Source: JANNHK01 sp034408875 (lineage in GTDB: Bacteria; Actinomycetota; Acidimicrobiia; IMCC26256; PALSA-610). Taken from it: DNA of 6,642 bases. Location of the stretch: contig JAWXCJ010000342.1 of the NCBI GenBank assembly GCA_034408875.1, forward strand, positions 1-6,642. The letters are read 5' to 3'. This document shows, piece after piece, positions 5,935 to 6,642 of this stretch. A program made the translations under genes and the position numbers. Each line of letters opens with the position of its first letter. The first letter of the stretch is position 1. Under the pieces are notes generated by a model. The model did no database searches. It worked only from the letters and a program-made list of their open reading frames with translations, and was not told the origin of the DNA.

Positions 5935-6549
5935 TCAGACGCGCGGCACGACGATTTCGGCGAGCGCGGCGAGCGGAACCTGGGGTTCTTCGTCTACCTG
6001 CGGCGTGTACGAGTTGAGCTCGCCACCGTTCACGACCAGCACCTTGTCGCCGACCGTCACGTGCAAGAGGTCGCCGACGCCCGACAGGTAGAGGTACACG
6101 GCTTCGTCGCCGAGATCGGGGACCTCGACCAACTCGGCGCCGGGCTGATCGGCAGCCGCGTCCTGCTGTTGCTGTGCCTCCTCGGGCGTGATGATGCCGA
6201 CACCGACGTACGTCGCGCCGTAGCCCGGGAAGTCGAGGTCCCAGTCGCAGGTGAAGAGGTTGTCGCGTGGCTCGTCGGCCACCGTGAAGTCCCAATCGGA
6301 CTGCGCGTCGACGAACGCGCGGATGTCGTCGGTCGTCGCCAACTCCAACGAGCACGGGTCCGTTGTCCCACCGCTCCGGTCGACCCCACCGGCGTCGCCC
6401 GCGTCGTCGCCCGCGTCGTCGCCCGCGTCGTCGGCGACATCCTCGGTTGCAACGTCGTCATCGTCGTCGCCGCCGCATGCGGCAAACAGCGAGAGGGCGA
6501 GTGCAACGGCAACGACGACGGAGATTCGGGTGCCGCTGCAATTAAGCAT
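5935..6549 (-). CDS. Lipoprotein, DUF3558-like, paralogue B
   Basis: This 204-residue lipoprotein has a signal peptide ending in lipobox LFAAC (Cys25 lipidated; Cys4 lies before the hydrophobic core). An Asp/Ala/Gly linker (~26-63) follows and includes three DDAG repeats. The domain then starts TDPCSLELATTDDI with Cys66 and continues to FTCDWDLDF with Cys101, a likely disulfide pair. It shares with paralogue A the order: PxxC..., CxW, ATYVGVGI, LGDEAVYLY, LLHVTVGDKVLVVNGG, and LAEIVVPRV at the end. The two are clearly a tandem duplication with considerable divergence. Insertion of glutamine-rich TPEEAQQQQDAA (around the middle) is specific to this copy. Its function is unknown; it is probably anchored on the outer face of the membrane. 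The start is chosen from the signal peptide and the TAGGTT box 6 nt upstream; no Shine-Dalgarno is visible. Confidence 0.83.
   Translation of the reverse strand: MLNCSGTRISVVVAVALALSLFAACGGDDDDDVATEDVADDAGDDAGDDAGDAGGVDRSGGTTDPCSLELATTDDIRAFVDAQSDWDFTVADEPRDNLFTCDWDLDFPGYGATYVGVGIITPEEAQQQQDAAADQPGAELVEVPDLGDEAVYLYLSGVGDLLHVTVGDKVLVVNGGELNSYTPQVDEEPQVPLAALAEIVVPRV
6392..6434. repeat. 12-bp tandem repeat in the lipoprotein B linker
   Basis: The unit GCGTCGTCGCCC is present in two exact copies (6401-6412, 6413-6424). A shortened copy precedes them and a partial one follows. In the gene it encodes the DDAG repeats of the acidic linker. Copy number could change in frame by slippage, lengthening or shortening the linker without breaking the gene. 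Confidence 0.75.
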
Positions 6550-6555
6550 CGGCGC

Positions 6556-6561
6556 AACCTA
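6556..6561 (-). promoter_or_regulatory. Candidate leaderless -10 box of lipoprotein B
   Basis: On the minus strand TAGGTT ends 6 nt before the ATG at 6549, the same arrangement as the other leading genes of the window. No clear -35 box lies at the usual distance. Confidence 0.42.
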
Positions 6562-6569
6562 GTCGACAC

Positions 6570-6611
6570 CCGCCAGGACATCGTTCCGGTGTGACCGCCC
6601 GGACATCGTTC
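6570..6611. repeat. 17-bp direct repeat upstream of lipoprotein B
   Basis: CCGCCaGGACATCGTTC (6570-6586) recurs as CCGCCcGGACATCGTTC (6595-6611), one mismatch in 17, with a 25-bp period. It lies just upstream of the candidate -10 box, where a -35 element or activator site would sit. Tandem binding of a regulator is possible but not shown. The rest of the 93-bp stretch to the window end has no gene that I can support firmly. Confidence 0.6.
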
Positions 6612-6642
6612 ACTCGGGGAGCGCAACGAGGTGAAACGACGG

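Noticed and set aside
6610..6642. Possible C-terminal end (PSFHLVALPE, then TGA) of a further minus-strand gene entering from the right
   Set aside because: Plausible as a protein end and consistent in direction, but only ten codons are visible, so it cannot be told from chance.
6631..6642. Possible GTG start (MKRR) of a plus-strand gene, with GGGGAG upstream
   Set aside because: Only four codons are visible, and it competes with the equally short minus-strand reading of the same bases.

Overview
The window is high-GC DNA rich in GAC/GTC/CGA codons. It looks like the chromosome of an actinobacterium, plausibly of the Acidimicrobiia type. Supporting signs are the DUF222 (13E12-type) protein at the left edge, an AgpS-like flavoprotein, a citrate synthase of the actinobacterial 'CitA/citrate synthase 2' type, and DUF3558-like lipoproteins. 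Apparent leaderless promoters (a TAnnnT box 6-9 nt before the start codon) also fit. The genus cannot be read from the sequence.

Layout. At the left edge (1-323, minus strand) is the N-terminal half of a DUF222 protein that runs out of the window. A 113-bp, locally AT-rich divergent intergenic region (324-436) follows. It carries a good promoter for the leftward gene, inverted repeats, and a weaker candidate -10 box for the rightward genes. The rightward unit (437-3796) holds four genes joined by 1- to 4-base stop/start overlaps: an AgpS-like FAD enzyme, an ACAD10-type HAD phosphatase, a histidine phosphatase and an enoyl-CoA hydratase-family protein. The last is only 178 residues long and appears to have lost a large internal segment. 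Its 3' end overlaps the start of a 516-residue CBS-pair/citrate synthase fusion (3766-5316) that seems to have its own leaderless promoter. That gene converges on two tandem paralogous lipoprotein genes on the minus strand (5320-5910 and 5935-6549), with 3 bp between the stop codons and a hairpin covering both. The last ~90 bp are the upstream region of the second lipoprotein gene and contain a 17-bp direct repeat.

How the genes may work together. The first operon combines an ether-lipid-synthase-like flavoprotein, two phosphatases and a crotonase, suggesting lipid or acyl-CoA related metabolism. The substrate is not evident and no acyltransferase partner is present. The citrate synthase fusion suggests TCA-cycle (or methylcitrate) entry controlled by adenine-nucleotide binding to the CBS pair. 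The lipoproteins are probably cell-surface proteins of unknown function.

I see no mobile element, CRISPR array, tRNA or rRNA. The most unusual items are the CBS-citrate synthase fusion, the internally deleted crotonase and the consistent leaderless-promoter pattern.
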